Positions 23,589 to 38,004 of a DNA stretch of 64,000 nt are shown here, piece by piece. This DNA comes from Adenanthera pavonina. Lineage: Eukaryota; Streptophyta; Magnoliopsida; Fabales; Fabaceae. The position numbers and the translations under genes were made by a program. Below the pieces are notes generated by a model, which was given only the letters and a program-made list of their open reading frames with translations, had not been told where the DNA came from and ran no database searches. The stretch spans positions 27,192,001 to 27,256,000 of the forward strand of contig JAIVEN010000002.1 in NCBI GenBank assembly GCA_026686845.1, in the 5' to 3' direction. The stretch's first letter is position 1. The number at the start of each line of letters is the position of its first letter.

Positions 23589-26500
23589 GGTAATACCTTA
23601 CTTTCTATATTTTCCCATATATTATAATATGTACAATGTCCAAATCGCCCATATTAAGAGCTTGAACCATTAATAGAATCAAAATATTTAAATAAAAAAA
23701 CGTGATACTATTTATTTGGTTCTCAAATTTTCTAGATGAACTTTGAAAAATCATAACTTAATCTAAAAAAATTATATCAATTTGGTTCAAGTCTCTAAAT
23801 GAAGATAGAAACCTGATATATAAGATAAAAATATAAAAACTTCCTTTAACCTGACCAATTAATACAGTTTATTACTCAAATTTACACTGTACAAATGGTC
23901 ATTTCTCTCTTTTTTAGGATTTTGGCCATAGCTTCAAAATTCATATCTAACTCTATATTGAGCCAAACATATATTTTATATGCCATTGGAAAGATATATA
24001 TGTCCACTTGCCTTCAGATTTTTCTTATATATTTATTTAGTTTAGACAGGGCATGATTTTAACTTAAATTACTAAGGGTCAAAGCCTGACTCTTATTGGA
24101 ATAATCTTGGGAAAACTTGTATATATCTCATTAGATAGCTCCAATTGAATTCAAACTAGTGGCATATTGAACTCAAAACACAGGTCGTTTCAACCATGTA
24201 AATCACTGAATTTTTGGAGCTCTGTATAATTTTATATTTCCTTTCAAAATAAGTGGTACTTACAATGAAATTTGCAGCTTTTACTTTATTATCTAGTTTT
24301 AACCCTTAAATTCAAAAATATGCTATAAATTGTACACATATCCAAATTGAGTGTTCTTTAGCCACTGGAAAGCTTGTTCTCTCTAGTTTCAGATAATATA
24401 TAACACTTGACTTACTTGCCTTGTCTCGGTCAAACAATATTGTCTCTACTTTTATTACTACAAAATGAACTTCTAGCAATATAATAAGGTAAAGTAGACT
24501 TCATAATAAGCTCACATGATCATTCCATGTTTCAAATCCACACCAAACATTTCATAAGGACATAATAGTGTAAGGTTTAATATAATATAAGTTTTGATGA
24601 TGACAAATATAGAGTAATAAGGAACAAATGCATTATATGTATCTGACATATATAATGTTCCTTAAAGAAGTAAAATACATATTACCATGTATTTAATTAT
24701 GATTATAATACATATATCATGCTATGTGTAAATATATCCACTATACTTTTACAATGAATAATATAAGTTGGATATATAAACTGGACTAACTACTTGGTTT
24801 GTAAGTGCAATATGTTAAATATAGGTTGGTCCAAGTAAGAAGAGTGAGCATTCACTCAAGAAAGAAGAAAAGAAAGGATGCTCCAAAAATGGAAGATCAG
24901 AAGGGAGCATGCCAAGAAGGAAATGTCCAAGTGAAAGTGGAACTCAACATTTGAAGACCTAGTCACTAGGTATATTTTATTTTCACTTGGGTCTTGAGGT
25001 GGGATTAATCTTTGAAAATCACTTAATCTTGTTACCATATGTTTTAAATGAGTTAGATTAAATAAATCTGATGTTAGCTTTGAAAAACTCTGATGACAGA
25101 CGAATTTTGAGAAGTTAAACTTTATATACTTTGTGAAAATACGGCTTTGCTGACAGAAATTTGAAGTTCCAGAGATATCACCTCTGACAGACGAATTTCA
25201 GGTGTTGAAATTCAAATTTCGAGTCAGGCATAGTTAGTGAAATCTGGTTTTCAAGAATCTAGAGTTTGACCTTTGCTTAGTATTTTTAATATATCTCTCA
25301 AAATACATATGGCTTTGATGTAAAACTTGTTTCATATGAAACTAGACTTAATAATATTTTCAAAGAAGGTTATTTCACTCAAAATGAAAGTCATATAAAA
25401 AAGCTATGGTTATTTAAAGTTGAGTAGTGAGATATTAATTTTTAGTTTTGACCTTTTATCACTATTTCGATCATATCTCACAAAATACGTTTGGTTTTTA
25501 CGTTAAAATTATTTCATTTGAAATTAGACATTCAGAGCTTTCCAACCATAGGTCATTTGCTTAATTTGGAGTTAAAAGTTAAAATGAGAGAGTTATAGCT
25601 TCTGCAAAATTGTCTATAGTGCAAAATTTGAAGTTACATAGGTTCCATTGCGACAGACAAATTTCGGGCCTCCAAAATTCGAATTTCGAAGAGAACCTTC
25701 GTGCAGAATTGAGCTTGCCACTGACAGACAAATTTTGACTTCCAAAATTTGAACTTTAGGTCCAACAAATGACTTTCCACTCTCAAAATTTGAATTTTAC
25801 AATTCAAGAAACATGAAAACACTTCTGAAACAACCAACAGACGAATTTCCACATTCAAAATTTGAATTTCGAAAGAAAGAACTTGTGCCATATTGAGTTG
25901 CTCACTGTCAGATGAATTTTGGGAACCAAAATTTGAACTTCGAAGGCACTATAGCAATACGGAATTACTGTTTAAACTTACCAGAAGAACTTTAAACTCC
26001 AAAATTCGAGTGTTCCAACATAGAAACATTTATCAAGATGAAAATTCGAATTTCAACTTTGCACAGACGAACTTCGAATTTCAACGCTAAAAACTTTAAC
26101 TTATGGACTCTTCGAAATTCGTCTGTTAACATCCAAAATTCGAATTTCAGTGTGTCAGATTCATTAAATAAGGTTGGTAAACGGCTAGTTTTGCAGAGTA
26201 AACCATTGGGTAACATCTCTAACGGCTAGATCTTGTATCTAACGTCTAATTATACTACAAAACTATAAATATAACATCATTTGAACTTATGGGTAACGAA
26301 TATAAGAGAGTTTATGCGAAAATGCTGCTACAACTTGTAAAATCTTTCTATCTCAGCATAGTTTGAAAAACCCACCTCAATAGAGTGAACTTTCAATGTA
26401 TTATCTACTCTTCAAGAGAGTTTTCATTCTGTAAACATATCTTTCTACATTTTCTGGGTAGAATCTTAGTGTGGGGAAACACTAAGGGATTTACACATCT

Positions 26501-28805
26501 TGTAAGGGTGTGAGAAGAGTGGCTTCACAAGTGCCTATTGAAACTTGTGAGAATGTACTGAGGCTTCACAGGTGCCCGGATCAAACATGTGGGATATAGT
26601 GGAAAATTTCAAGTGGTGGCTTGGGGACTGGATGTAGGCCAAGTGGTTAGGCTGAACCAGTATAAATCATTGTGTATTGTTCTTCATCTTCTCTACTCAG
26701 CTGCTGCACATAACCACCTCTGTTTATCCCTGTTCTACTGCACTCTTAGTGAAATTGGGTTGTGATCCAAAAGAGCGAAAATCTTGCATCACCCAATTCA
26801 CCCCCCCTCTTGGGTGACCAGTCAATCTAACAAATAGCACAATGGCACAGATCTAAAAGCATATACATGGTTTTATACATAATTTCAAAATATACACTCA
26901 TAGCTTGAAAACACCATCAAGCATCATTCTCTTCTTCATTCTCCTTGCCTTTTCTTTGGACTCCTATGCCATAGCTTGTGCCTATTATTGGGATACTTGA
27001 GGGGATGAGATTGGGGGCGATCTTAGCAGCGAGTTATATTTTATGCAATTATGTCAATCATCTCAAATAATTCAGATTTGTTCATTTAATCACATCAATC
27101 ATATTTAAATAATAAATTGCCACATTGGTCATAAAAAAAATTTGGCAGCATAACGGCTTAGAAAATGGACATCCCGAGGAATAAAACCCCTTATTTTATA
27201 GCCAAGACCAATCAAAGAAATCATAATTGCAATATGGCAACACAATTTAATCATAGAAAGACAATGAAAGAACATAAAGCAAGAATATGAAACTTATCTA
27301 CTTTGAAGCATTCCTTTGGCTTTTCCTCTTGAATCCAATGCTTTACCACTTGGTTCCACCTCCGTCAAGAACTTACTTGGGCTTTATCAATTCCTAATAC
27401 ACCATCAAATACTCACTTTATTCACTGGTTTCATGAGTTACTTCTTAAAGACTCACAAAACCCTAGAATTTTTTTTTCACCTTAAGCTTTTTATTTAACC
27501 CCATACTTGCTCTTAAGGTTTTGGACCATGGGGAATACATTTTTAGCATCAAATTAATGAAAATTAAACTCTTTCCCATCATATTAAATTGACCAAAACA
27601 AGGATTGGAAGAGGAAAGAAATGATTTTCATTTTCTTACTTCCAAACATACCAAACCTTGTTCTTTTCACTTAATCTTATACTTTCTCTTTAATTTATAG
27701 TAAAAAATCACTTTCTTTCGTAACTCCTTTATGTTGGACGAAATTTAAAGCAAAGGAGGAGAAGAGGAACTTAAGAAAACTAACCTTAAACTGTTCAAAA
27801 CTTGAAGGAAAAATTATTAGAAGTTGAGAGAAGATTTTTACCTATTTTTCTTGATTTTTCCTTCTCTTTTTCCTTCTTCCTCTTCTTCCCTTTGCTCTTC
27901 ACATGCTCCTTCCTTTCTCCACTGTTTGCAGCCACTTCTTCCTTCTTTTTCAAGTGCCTTGGACGTTCAACATGAGGGAGTATTTATAAAGGAGCCAACC
28001 AATCAAATATTACCACCTAAGCTTCTTGATTTCTCTTGAAAATTCATGAAAATATTAAATTAATTCCATTTTGTCATGTGGTGCAGATGGAGCACGAATT
28101 TGAGAGTACTTTGGTCTAAAAATTTTAGATAATTACTTATCCAGATATATCCTGAACCAGTCTAGACAAATAAAGCTACTTTAGTAGTATATTTTACTAT
28201 TATTGGGATATCTATTTTAACTATATTGAGATATAAAATTACCATAATATGCTTATTCCAATTGGTCTAAATATAAGATCCATATATTTTTCTTGAATGA
28301 ATACTGCTTCTTCTTGCAGTCCAGACTGACATTTATCGGGTAAGAAATTAATATTAAATCATAATTATCCAATAAATATTATTTTGATCTTAATAAATTT
28401 CATACTATATTCTATTGGTCTTAGCTCATTGAGAGCTTCATTTTGATTATAATTTTTCATATTTACAAAAATGCCCTTGATCGGGACATATCTATAATTT
28501 TTAAAACTTTCGGGTCATTAGGTATAATTTTTCCCAAAATTCATAAAATTTACTTCATTGTACGCGTGCGAGTCCACCGCTCTTCTTCTTCATTCTTCTC
28601 ATCCTCTCTTGTTTTTTCCCATCTTCTTCTTTTCTCTTTTTTTTTCAAGGGCAAAATGGTTATTTTCTCATTTTTTCTTCTGACCGAGATAATTGAACTC
28701 TTTGCTTTATATTATGCAAAATGGTGTATATACATTTTTGCAAATTCCTTAAAGATTTTAAAATATTAAGCCTTAAATATTTAAGAGAAATTTCAGGATA
28801 TTACA
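23589..28805 (-). mobile_element. Solo LTR copy L4, GTATA target duplication, interrupted by a Copia solo LTR
   Basis: The copy runs from GGTAATACCTTACTTTC to ...TTTCAGGATATTACA and is flanked by GTATA at 23584-23588 and 28806-28810. No polypurine tract or primer site adjoins either end, so it is a solo LTR. It splits at 24568/26838 around a nested solo LTR. Without the insert it is about 2.95 kb. The expected first T of the TG end is G here, probably a mutation. Confidence 0.78.
24569..26832 (+). mobile_element. Sirevirus-like solo LTR (2264 bp), AATAG target duplication
   Basis: It starts TGTAAGG...TTTTGATGATGAC and ends CCCAATTCACCCCCCCTC...CTAACA, like the other Copia LTRs here. AATAG flanks it at 24564-24568 and 26833-26837. 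It contains the TATA box TATAAATA (26264-26271), a perfect MSA consensus match TCTAACGGCTA (26218-26228), and many TTCGTCTGT/AAATTCGAATTT modules at 25090-26160. No internal sequence remains, so it arose by LTR-LTR recombination. Confidence 0.88.
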
Positions 28806-28810
28806 GTATA

Positions 28811-31800
28811 TTCCTCTCTTTTCTCTCATACACTTCAATTTCTGAAATTGATTTTTGTAATACACTTTGCTTCTTGGTAATTTCACAGTTTCTGATGGTA
28901 TGGGAATGACTATTTGGTTGCTGTAATTTCCCCATTCTATTTCCCAGATAGCCATGTTCTTTGGTATCTCTGGTAGGGTTTGTTGGATATTCATTTCTTA
29001 GGATTTATACTATTTAGTTGTTGGAAAAACTTTGTTATGTGATTGGCAGTTAAGTTAATGGATATTTCTGAATGTGAAATAAGGAGGATGGCTACTGAAA
29101 AACAATTTTACTTTAGAATTATGTTGTTTAGATAGTCACCCTTTATAGCATGAAACTTTTACACCGATATTTAACTTTGCCCCTGCCTAGTAAAGGTTGA
29201 AGATATATGGTCAATGTATAATCTATAGTAGCTTATAAAGAAGCTGGCACTGCTAGTCATATGAAGATGATTAATGGATCAAGACTTTATATTTAAGGTT
29301 CATAAAGCCTTTTAAAGACTGGGAAATTTATTTGATTGGCACTTCATTTAGCAAATTTGTATGGTTATTAGAGATCAGGATGCTTTGCTGCATATTTTAT
29401 TTGAAATTCTTTTAGTTTATTGTGCTTTTTGAGTTTTGTTTGGAGGTGGCTTTATTCTCCTACTATGAAATTTATTCAAAATAAAATTTTGAAGAACACA
29501 AACATGACGAGGGATATCTTTCACTACACAACACCATCTGATTGGGTTTTGAAGAAAATTCCCCCATATTTTGTATTGAAGAACATAATAGCAAACATCC
29601 AGGGAATTTATGGTCTTGTCCTAAGGTTTTCTTCGGATAAAAAATGATGCTTAAATTTGTTGGAAGCTTAAGAAGGGAATGGCTATTTTTTTTATATACT
29701 TTGTAATAGGGGTTAACTGTTCAATTGGTCAAGGATGTCTTGCAAAGAAAATTTTGTCCTTATGGAAAACAGCCTCAGAGGAGTTGGGGAGAGATTTTAA
29801 TAGGAGAATTTAGAAGCTAGGAAATCATTTTTCTACTAGTCAATGTGGTTTATGGAAAAAAAAACTAGCTTGTGCTTTAAGGTTTATGCTTTTAATTAGG
29901 AGAAACAGAAGTGAGGAGGTTCAAGGAAATCACTTCACATTCAGGAAAAAAAAAGAATTTTCTTGTATGGCATTAATAAAAGTCTTTGACTTGGCACATT
30001 AATAAAAGAATTTGCAAATCACGCACTTGGCACTCTTAGAGGTGATCCTTTGCATATAACAGGGATTACTGAACTTGGTGGGGCTTTTGCTTAGGTACAC
30101 CTTTCATTATCCCTCTCTACTTGCTGTTTCAAAATTTATAATTCTATTGGAATATTCAGAACCAAGTTGCTTTGTGTCATAAAACAATTTATGGCTCAGT
30201 CACAATTATTTTATGGGACACAAAGTCCAACAATTGGAAGCAAGGTCTCCTATTCTAGACTATGTATGGTAGGGGGTTCTCCTGGGAGCTAGATTCAACC
30301 CATAATTCTTGTCCATTTTGCTATTCTAAAAAATTGACCTATAACAAAGAACCAAAAAAACAAGTTGCTAATTTGAATTCCTTAAGCAAGGGACATGGGA
30401 AGGATTATGACATTCTATGAACAATATTATTATTGCATCTAGAATGCTATCATTATTTAATAACATGATTATGCAAGTAGTGCTTGAATTGACATGGATT
30501 ATTGGTAAGTGTTTTCTTGTACATAAAGGAATGAAAGACTAAGAATCTATCACTATCTTTAGACTTCGGTAGCTTTTATTTCCTAAAGTTAGCAAAATCT
30601 ACTTGATAGTTAATATGCTGCAAAACCCTTTGGGCTTCAACTTGTTAGTTGTTTGCTATACATGATTTTTAACTTTAAGCTAGATTTATGCTCTTAAGAA
30701 GCATGGTGTAAGAAACTGCTACTTATAATTTTTGCATGACTCTTATTTCAGGTGACATTTGTATCAACTGAGTCAATTCAATCTAGGTTTCTATGTGCTA
30801 TTAGACTTGGCACAACCTTTATAGTAACAACTTTCTTCATTTTGGCCTAGTAATTGCTATTCTCTTTGATGTATTCCTTAGGCTCATTAACAATTGTATC
30901 CGCTAGTGTTTTGTATGATGTATTAAAATTCACAAATAAGTGTTATTTTGTTTTGGTGTCTTTACCCATTTCAATGGGCCTGTAATGGTCATATTACTTG
31001 ATTTTCTTACTAGCCTTTTACTTCCTTTCTTTCTTATACATGGTAAGAATTCACTGGATCAATCTCATAAAATTTAATGACATTCTCTAACTAGACTTAT
31101 AGGCTTTAGCTGACTGTTTGTAAACATGAATTACAAATACATCAAATTGTTAGAGACCTTTTAATTGTTGTAATTTTGTAGAATGCTGCCCATGACACAT
31201 TAAGGGAAGCCCTTATATCTGGAGATTTTATCATTGGTAATTTTATATGCTATATTCTGGTTTAATTTAATTTCTATGTCTAGAGCATCTTTAAATGTAA
31301 TTATTATAAAAAATTATGTTTTATGTCATGGATTTGATTGGTGCATTTGTGAAGAATGACATGTCTTTAGAGATGTACAATTAACATAGTTGTTTCTTTA
31401 TAAACATTTCGTCTATCCATTGAGGTAACAAGTTCATACTAGGTTTTCGTACCAAGCTCTATGTGAGATTAACTCCATTGGCATATGCTACAGCAATCAG
31501 CTCATGCACAAAAAAGGTATATAGCAATTTATCTATAATTAAAATGCTTGTATATTAACTTACAGTACTAAGTTAGCTTTAGTAAAATTTCAAATATTTA
31601 TGCACAAGTGATGTATATCCTTATAAATGTTGTCTTGAAAGTCACAGCATTGAAATTTCTGAGATTAGTATATCCGCCTCTGTGCCTTTTGATGGCTATT
31701 CTTTCACAATGCATCTATAACAATCAACTCTGTGTGCATATATATATTGTTATAATCTTATAAAATTCAAAAAAGAAGAAAATGGTTATTCTTGGTGCCC

Positions 31801-33889
31801 TTGAGCATGCATTTAGTTTAAGGAACATCATGGCCTACCTGGATATTTATAGTGTAAGTTTTATTAATGAGTTCATCGTGGATTTGTAGTTGATATTTAT
31901 ATTAGCTAATATTTCTTGGGATTGCAAGATTATGACCATGAAACCCTAAAAATTGAGAACCCAAATTCAATTTTCCTTGTCTCTGGAGATGAGGACGTCC
32001 TTAGTATTGCATTGACTTCTCTACTGTGTTACATGACTATTAGGCTACTTATTTACATCAGCTTTATAAACCTCTTTAGTGTTTTCAATTATACTTACTA
32101 GACTAACAAACACTAAGGATAGAGCTTTGTATAATATTGGTTTTTGGTTCTATTATTTTCTAGCACGTCGAGGATTATGAACTATAATTTGTTTCATTTT
32201 TTTTCAGGTAAGAAAGTGGAGTTTGGTTGAGCTCTATTTCAGATATATCTCCCTACTGAACCTACATTGCATAACACTTATGTCTGATAATATATTGAGT
32301 ATGACAGATGATTTTTTTTTGGTGTCTTCAAAACTGATATATCAAAAATGATTCTATGTACATTGTCTCCTATATTGGTGTTGAATGAGGCATTGATTAA
32401 GGGAATCAAGTGTTTAAAGGAATGATAAGAGAATAGATTCTTGGAGGTATATTATATATATATACACACTAACTGTTTGCCCTGAGTTGTTGCTACTGGT
32501 TTAATTATTGAATTGCATAGAATGATTGGAGTGACGGTAGTCAAGTGGTGTATTAATTTTTTTTCAAAAAATGCTTAATAAATTTCACATACTTAATTTG
32601 TCTATAGTCTTGCTTTTATTTCCTACTAGGTTAATCTTCATGCTACATGAACACTTATAGACTAGTTTCTACAAATTATATTTTTCTTGTGTGTTGTCTT
32701 TGCTTGCAAGTCTTTCCCATTGGCACGTTACTTCTCTTTAGGCAATTTATATGATTCTCTTACTTTGTTTTTCTTCCTATTCAGTCCAAATACAAATTGC
32801 TCGCTCAAAGTAATTTGTTGGATTCAAAATTCAGATACTGTCGAACCTCGAGGTTGATGAGTTTTCCTATGCAATGAAATTTGAACTCTTGCACCATAAT
32901 TTAAACTCTTGTTTTAATTATAATTGACTGTGGTTTGTTCTTTCTGTATGAGTCAATTGTGTGTCAGCATGTTAGAAGTGGTCTCCTAATGAAGGTCCGG
33001 GGGTCTAAAGATTCATCAAAACAAAATCTGTGAATAAAGTGCAACATTTTTATACTGTTGTCATACTGTGCATTATCTTCCTGATTCTGTTGTCATCATT
33101 CACCATTGGTTATTTAATTTTAATCAGCTTTATCTAGTAATTATAGCTATCGAGTGTATTTTTTCTTTAATCATACCAGTTGTTGTAGCCTTTCTTTTCT
33201 ACAAATTAAACTTGTCACATCTTATTCCATTGCCCAATCATGTTATTAATTAAATAGTTCGATTCATTGATTTCCCATACTTCCAATATATAGGTGACAT
33301 GATAAATTTTCTGGAGATAGTACTAACGATACAGGTATGGCTTAGCTTTCAATGTTACTGATTTTTTGTAATATGACCAAGAAGCATAATCATGCATATA
33401 CATGACTGTGTATACTTGAAACTAGGGAGCTATCTGCTTTAAGTTTGACTGCTAGTGCTAATTAATAGAGTTTTCAAACAAAGAAATGCTAATTCTACAA
33501 AGTCAACCCAGAAAAAAAAGTATTACAAGGACATTTAAACCTTTGAAGAGCTTACAAAAGAACAAAGCAACAAACTTTAAGTTTCAAACTTAAAAGTAGC
33601 TAGGCGGTATAATGTATATGACATACATGATGTGAACTTAAAACCTTACAACCCTGATGCACATACTCCTATATATTCTGATGCACATACTCCTATATAT
33701 TCTCCTACCCATTAATTAATTCTCAACTTACCTAATCCCATCTTCTCTTCAATTTTCTTGCATCTACATCTATATCTCTGGCTCCTCCATGTTCAAATGA
33801 TGTGGTCCATTAGATTACGTTACATACTTCATAAACTGTTGTTGTTCAAGCTACCATATTTCCTCAATCAATAATTAATTAAACTATAT
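28811..33889 (+). other. Unrecognised AT-rich region with short exon-like pieces
   Basis: No long reading frame and no transposon hallmark are visible. A few short pieces look like exons next to splice signals: about 30005-30095 (...RGDPLHITGITELGGAFA, then TAG and GTACAC), 30750-30810 after TTATTTCAG (VTFVSTESIQSRFLCAIRLG), 31195-31237 after TTTTGTAG (AAHDTLREALISGDFIIG, then GTAATT), 31790-31855 (VILGALEHAFSLRNIMAYLD) and 31925-32010 (DHETLKIENPNSIFLVSGDED). I recognise no family. These may be remnants of one host gene, since L4 sits in the same sequence upstream, or chance open stretches. Confidence 0.3.
33655..33702 (+). repeat. Perfect tandem duplication, two 24-bp units
   Basis: TGATGCACATACTCC followed by TATATATTC occurs twice back to back. 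Confidence 0.9.
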
Positions 33890-34644
33890 ATATATCTTTC
33901 CTTACTCATAAATGCATATGTGCATGCACCACCAAACTACTTTGTGGGTGACTTTCATTTAACTTGTTGCTTCACATCTACAAAGGTGTCATTGGTGTGC
34001 TTGTTTTAGAGTGACATAATTTACAGTGCTAGCCCTTCAGATTATCTACTTTTTCTGAGGTATGCTTCCTCATTATGTTTATGTAAAATTTTTGTATTAG
34101 TTAGCTAAGTTAGGTGAATTGCTAAGTGGTTAATGCTATGGTTATATTAGTTAGCTAAATTTGAATTGAAAATCATGAAATTTGGTTGAAATGTGTTGTG
34201 TTTTTTGAGTAGATGGCTTAAAGCCTGAGCAACTCTTGTTCTTAAGTTGTTATGCTGCCAGTCTGCCCTTAAAAGTTATAATTTAGTAAATGAAAAGCTA
34301 TGGATAGTTGATTTGGATTGTTAGCAACATATAATTAGAACTCCTTTTTTGTCTATGTTGTTGAATATTTTTGCTAGTTAAGGACTTGAAAAGTAACATA
34401 TGCTTTGATAAATCAGAAAGTAAAGTTAGGAAAAACAAAGAATGGTAGTACAATTAATGAATGTAGTTTTTTTTAAGTAGCATGAATATTAATGTATTAA
34501 TCATGGGGTTATGATATTTAATCCATATGAAAAAACATGACTTCTAAATTGGTGTTATAGAATTATTGGGAGGCTCAAGTTTTAAAGGAGGCACTGCCAA
34601 AATTTATACACAAGTTATAAAAGGTTACATAACTTCATAAAAGT

Positions 34645-37600
34645 ATGGATCGGAAATGGATGTATGCAAATTATTTGACTCAGGAATATTGGGATAGAGT
34701 GAAAGAGTTTGTTAGATTTGCTGTTAAGCATGTTGATAACCCCGAAAAAATTATATGCCCTTGCTTGAAGTGTTGCTATAGGAGGCTAATTAGTACAACT
34801 GACTTGGAATCACATTTAATTTGTAAAGGAATTGAGTGAAGTTGCACAAGATGGATAAGGCATGGTGAGACAAATAATGATTATAGTAGTAATAGGTATA
34901 GTGGGAGCTCTAGATCGAATGATTTTAACACAAGTACATTCAAGGCCGATCGACTTGAAGAGATGACCAATGTGATTGAGGATAAACTTAAGGATTGTTT
35001 GGAGATGTTTGATAAGTTGAAGAGGGATGCAGAAAAACCATTGTGCTCTGGATGCATTAAGTTCACAATATTGTGAACCGTGTTGAAGCTATACAACTTG
35101 AAAGTAGGCAATGGATGGAGTGATAAGAGCTTCAGAGAATTGCTTGCACTTTTGAAGAATATGCTGCTAGAGGATAATGAGCTTCCTAGCCGAACATATG
35201 AGGCTAAATGAATGCTCAGCTCTATTGGGATAAGCTATAAGAGGATACATGCTTGTCCTAATGATTGCATTTTATTTCAAAAGGAATTTGCATCATTAGA
35301 CAAGTGTCCTAAATGCAATGCCCCACAATATAAGAAGAAAGAATTGAGTCTAGTAAAGGTAGTATGGTATATTCCCATCATACCTAGATTTAGATACATG
35401 TGCAATAGTATGGAGAATGTAAAGCTCTTGACATGGCATGCAAATGAAAGAATTAAAGATGGGAAGCTTAAACATCCTACAGATTCTCCACAATGGAAAT
35501 TAATTGATCGTGACTATGAAGACTTCGAGGTAGAAGATAGAAACCTACGCCTGCATTATCTACTAATGGAATGAACCCGCATGGTATGTAGAGTAGTACC
35601 CATAGTACATGGCCCGTGATTTTGGTGATTTATAACTTGCCTCCATGGCTATGCATGAAGCGAAAATTCATGATGTTGTCTTTGTTAATTTCTAGACTTA
35701 AACAACCTAGAAATGATATAGATGTATTCTTGGCTCCACTAATTGAAGATTTGAAGCTATTATGGGCGAGTGGTGTGGAGGTGTATGATGGATATAGGGA
35801 CGAACCATTCAATTTGAGAGCTATGTTGTTTGGTACAATCAATGATTTTCCAGCGTATGGGAATTTGTCTAGATATAGTATCAAAGGAGAATTCGGTTGC
35901 CCTATATGTGAAGAAGGCACACAATTCATTCGGTTGGAACATGATGGGAAATTTGTCTTTCTCAGGCATCAAAGATTTTTGCATCAGGGACATCGTTATA
36001 AATGGTGGAGAAAAGCATTTGATGGAAATATAGAAGAAAAAGGAGAACCTGTGCCATTAAGCGGTGAGGACCTATTTCAAAAGATATAACATTTGGATAA
36101 CAACTTTGGGAAACCTTTTGTAAGACACCTTGGGACAAGTGGGTGGAAGAAAAGGTCAATTTTCTTTGAATTACCATATTGGAAGTCCTTGTATGTGAGA
36201 CACTTCCTTGATGTGATGCATATAGAAAAAAATGTTTGTTATAGCATTATTGGTATGTTACTTAATGTGAAGGAAAAGACCAAAGATGGTAGGAAACCAA
36301 GATTAGATTGTGTTGCTATGGGAATTAAAGGAGAATTGGCACTGATCAAGGAGAAACGACGTACTTATCTACCTCTAGCTGCTTATACTTTATCAAGAAA
36401 AGAAAAAATCGCTCTTTGTGAATTCCTTGATGGAGTTAAAGTTCTGGAGGGGTACTAATCAAATATCAGGAACCTTGTATCTATGAAAGACTTGAAGTTA
36501 AAGAGCCTAAAGTCTCATGATTGTCATGTTTTGATGGAGCATATGATGTCGGTAAGTATAAAATCTATTTTTCTGAAAAAGGTGTGAGGGATAGTCATGA
36601 AACTATGTTTCTTTTTCAAGTCTATTTGTAGCAAAATCATTGACCCTAGGAAGTTGCCCACATTACAAAGACAAATTGTTGTCACTTTGTGTGAGCAAGA
36701 GATGTATTTCCCTCCTTCATTCTTTGACATGATGGTTCACCTAACAGTACACCTCGTTAGGGAAATACAAATGTGTAGCCCAGCTTATAGGAGATGGATG
36801 TACCTGATTGAGTGTTACATGAAGATATTGAAAGGGTATGTGAAAAATTGAAGTAGACTAGAGGGATGTATTATTGAAAGGTACATAGCTAAAGAAACTG
36901 TTGAATTTTGTACTGAATGCTTATTGAATGTTGATAACATTGGGCTTCCGAGGCCTCGTCACTCAGGAAGAACAAGTAGTGAAGGGATTCAAGGAAGTGA
37001 GATAGTTAGTATCTCTAGGACACAGTGGAAGCAAGCTCACCTATATGTCTTGCACAACTCAGATGTTGATGAATATGTGGAAATACATAAGGAGAGAATT
37101 AGAACCTTGAACCCTAATAAGAATGAGAGTTGGATTTTGAAAGAACATAATCGACTTTTTATACATTGGTTGTGAGATCCCATTATCTTGGAGTTGGAGA
37201 GGAATTCTAGTTCAGTTTCAGATAGGTTGAAATAGTGAGCTATGGGTCTAAGCATGTATGTACTCTCTTACACTGGTTATCTTATCAATAGGTACACATT
37301 CTATACAAAAGAGCAAGATGATAAGAGTACAATGCAAAATAGGGGGATAACTCTTATAGCTCAATCAATACATATATCTAGTGTCAAAGACAAAAACCCT
37401 ATTTTTGCACCCATGTCATACTTTGGGGTAATTGAGCACATATGGGAATTGGACTGCATCTCATTCTAGGTCCTGTCTTTAGTTGTAAATGGGTTGACAA
37501 CAACAACGGCCTTCGAGTTGATGATTCAAGGTTCATTCAAGTGGATCTTAATAGGGTGGGGTATAAAGATGAACCTTTTATTTTAGCATCTCAAGCTCAA

Positions 37601-37891
37601 CAAGTGTTTTTTGTCACTGATCCTACTAATAATAAGTGGTCCATTGTTATGCTAACGAACAAAATAATTGACAACTTAGATGATGGTCAAGACTATCAAG
37701 GTGTAGATATTAAGGATGATCCTTTCAATGGGACATCACTGGATACTAATCCTAGTGGAGATGATATCCTTTATGTGAGAGATGACCATCAAGAAGGTAC
37801 TTGGATTTGGAAAAGGGGATGGATTAGTCAGCATCTGAAAAGAAAGATGAAAAGGTTTGAATTACCAAATATATTTTATTGTTTGTCATAG
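34645..37891 (+). pseudogene. Decayed TNP2-type transposase of CACTA-2
   Basis: It starts ATG (MDRKWM) and follows the CACTA-1 protein closely, but with stops (for example TGA near 34837, TGA near 35075, TAA near 35208, TAA near 36088) and frameshifts (near 35550 before STNGMNPHG, near 37468 within the DUF4216-like part). All domains are still recognisable: transposase-associated domain, TNP2 core (EFGCPICEEG), DUF4218 (LPTLQRQIVVTLCEQEMYFP) and DUF4216 (CKWVDNN). At 36915 it keeps GAA where CACTA-1 has TAA. At about 37234 it shares the TAG of CACTA-1, followed here by TGA. It cannot make an active transposase. Confidence 0.92.
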
Positions 37892-38004
37892 TTTGAATTT
37901 TATTTCCATCGACATGTATAATTTTATGATGACACATTATATTTGCTTTAAATTTTTTCCATCTTTGATATCTTACATGTTTGTTGGAATTTTATTGTAG
38001 GTAA

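Noticed and set aside
25634..26229. Several 60-85 codon frames as small genes
   Set aside because: They run through the palindromic modules of a solo LTR, which read similarly on both strands.
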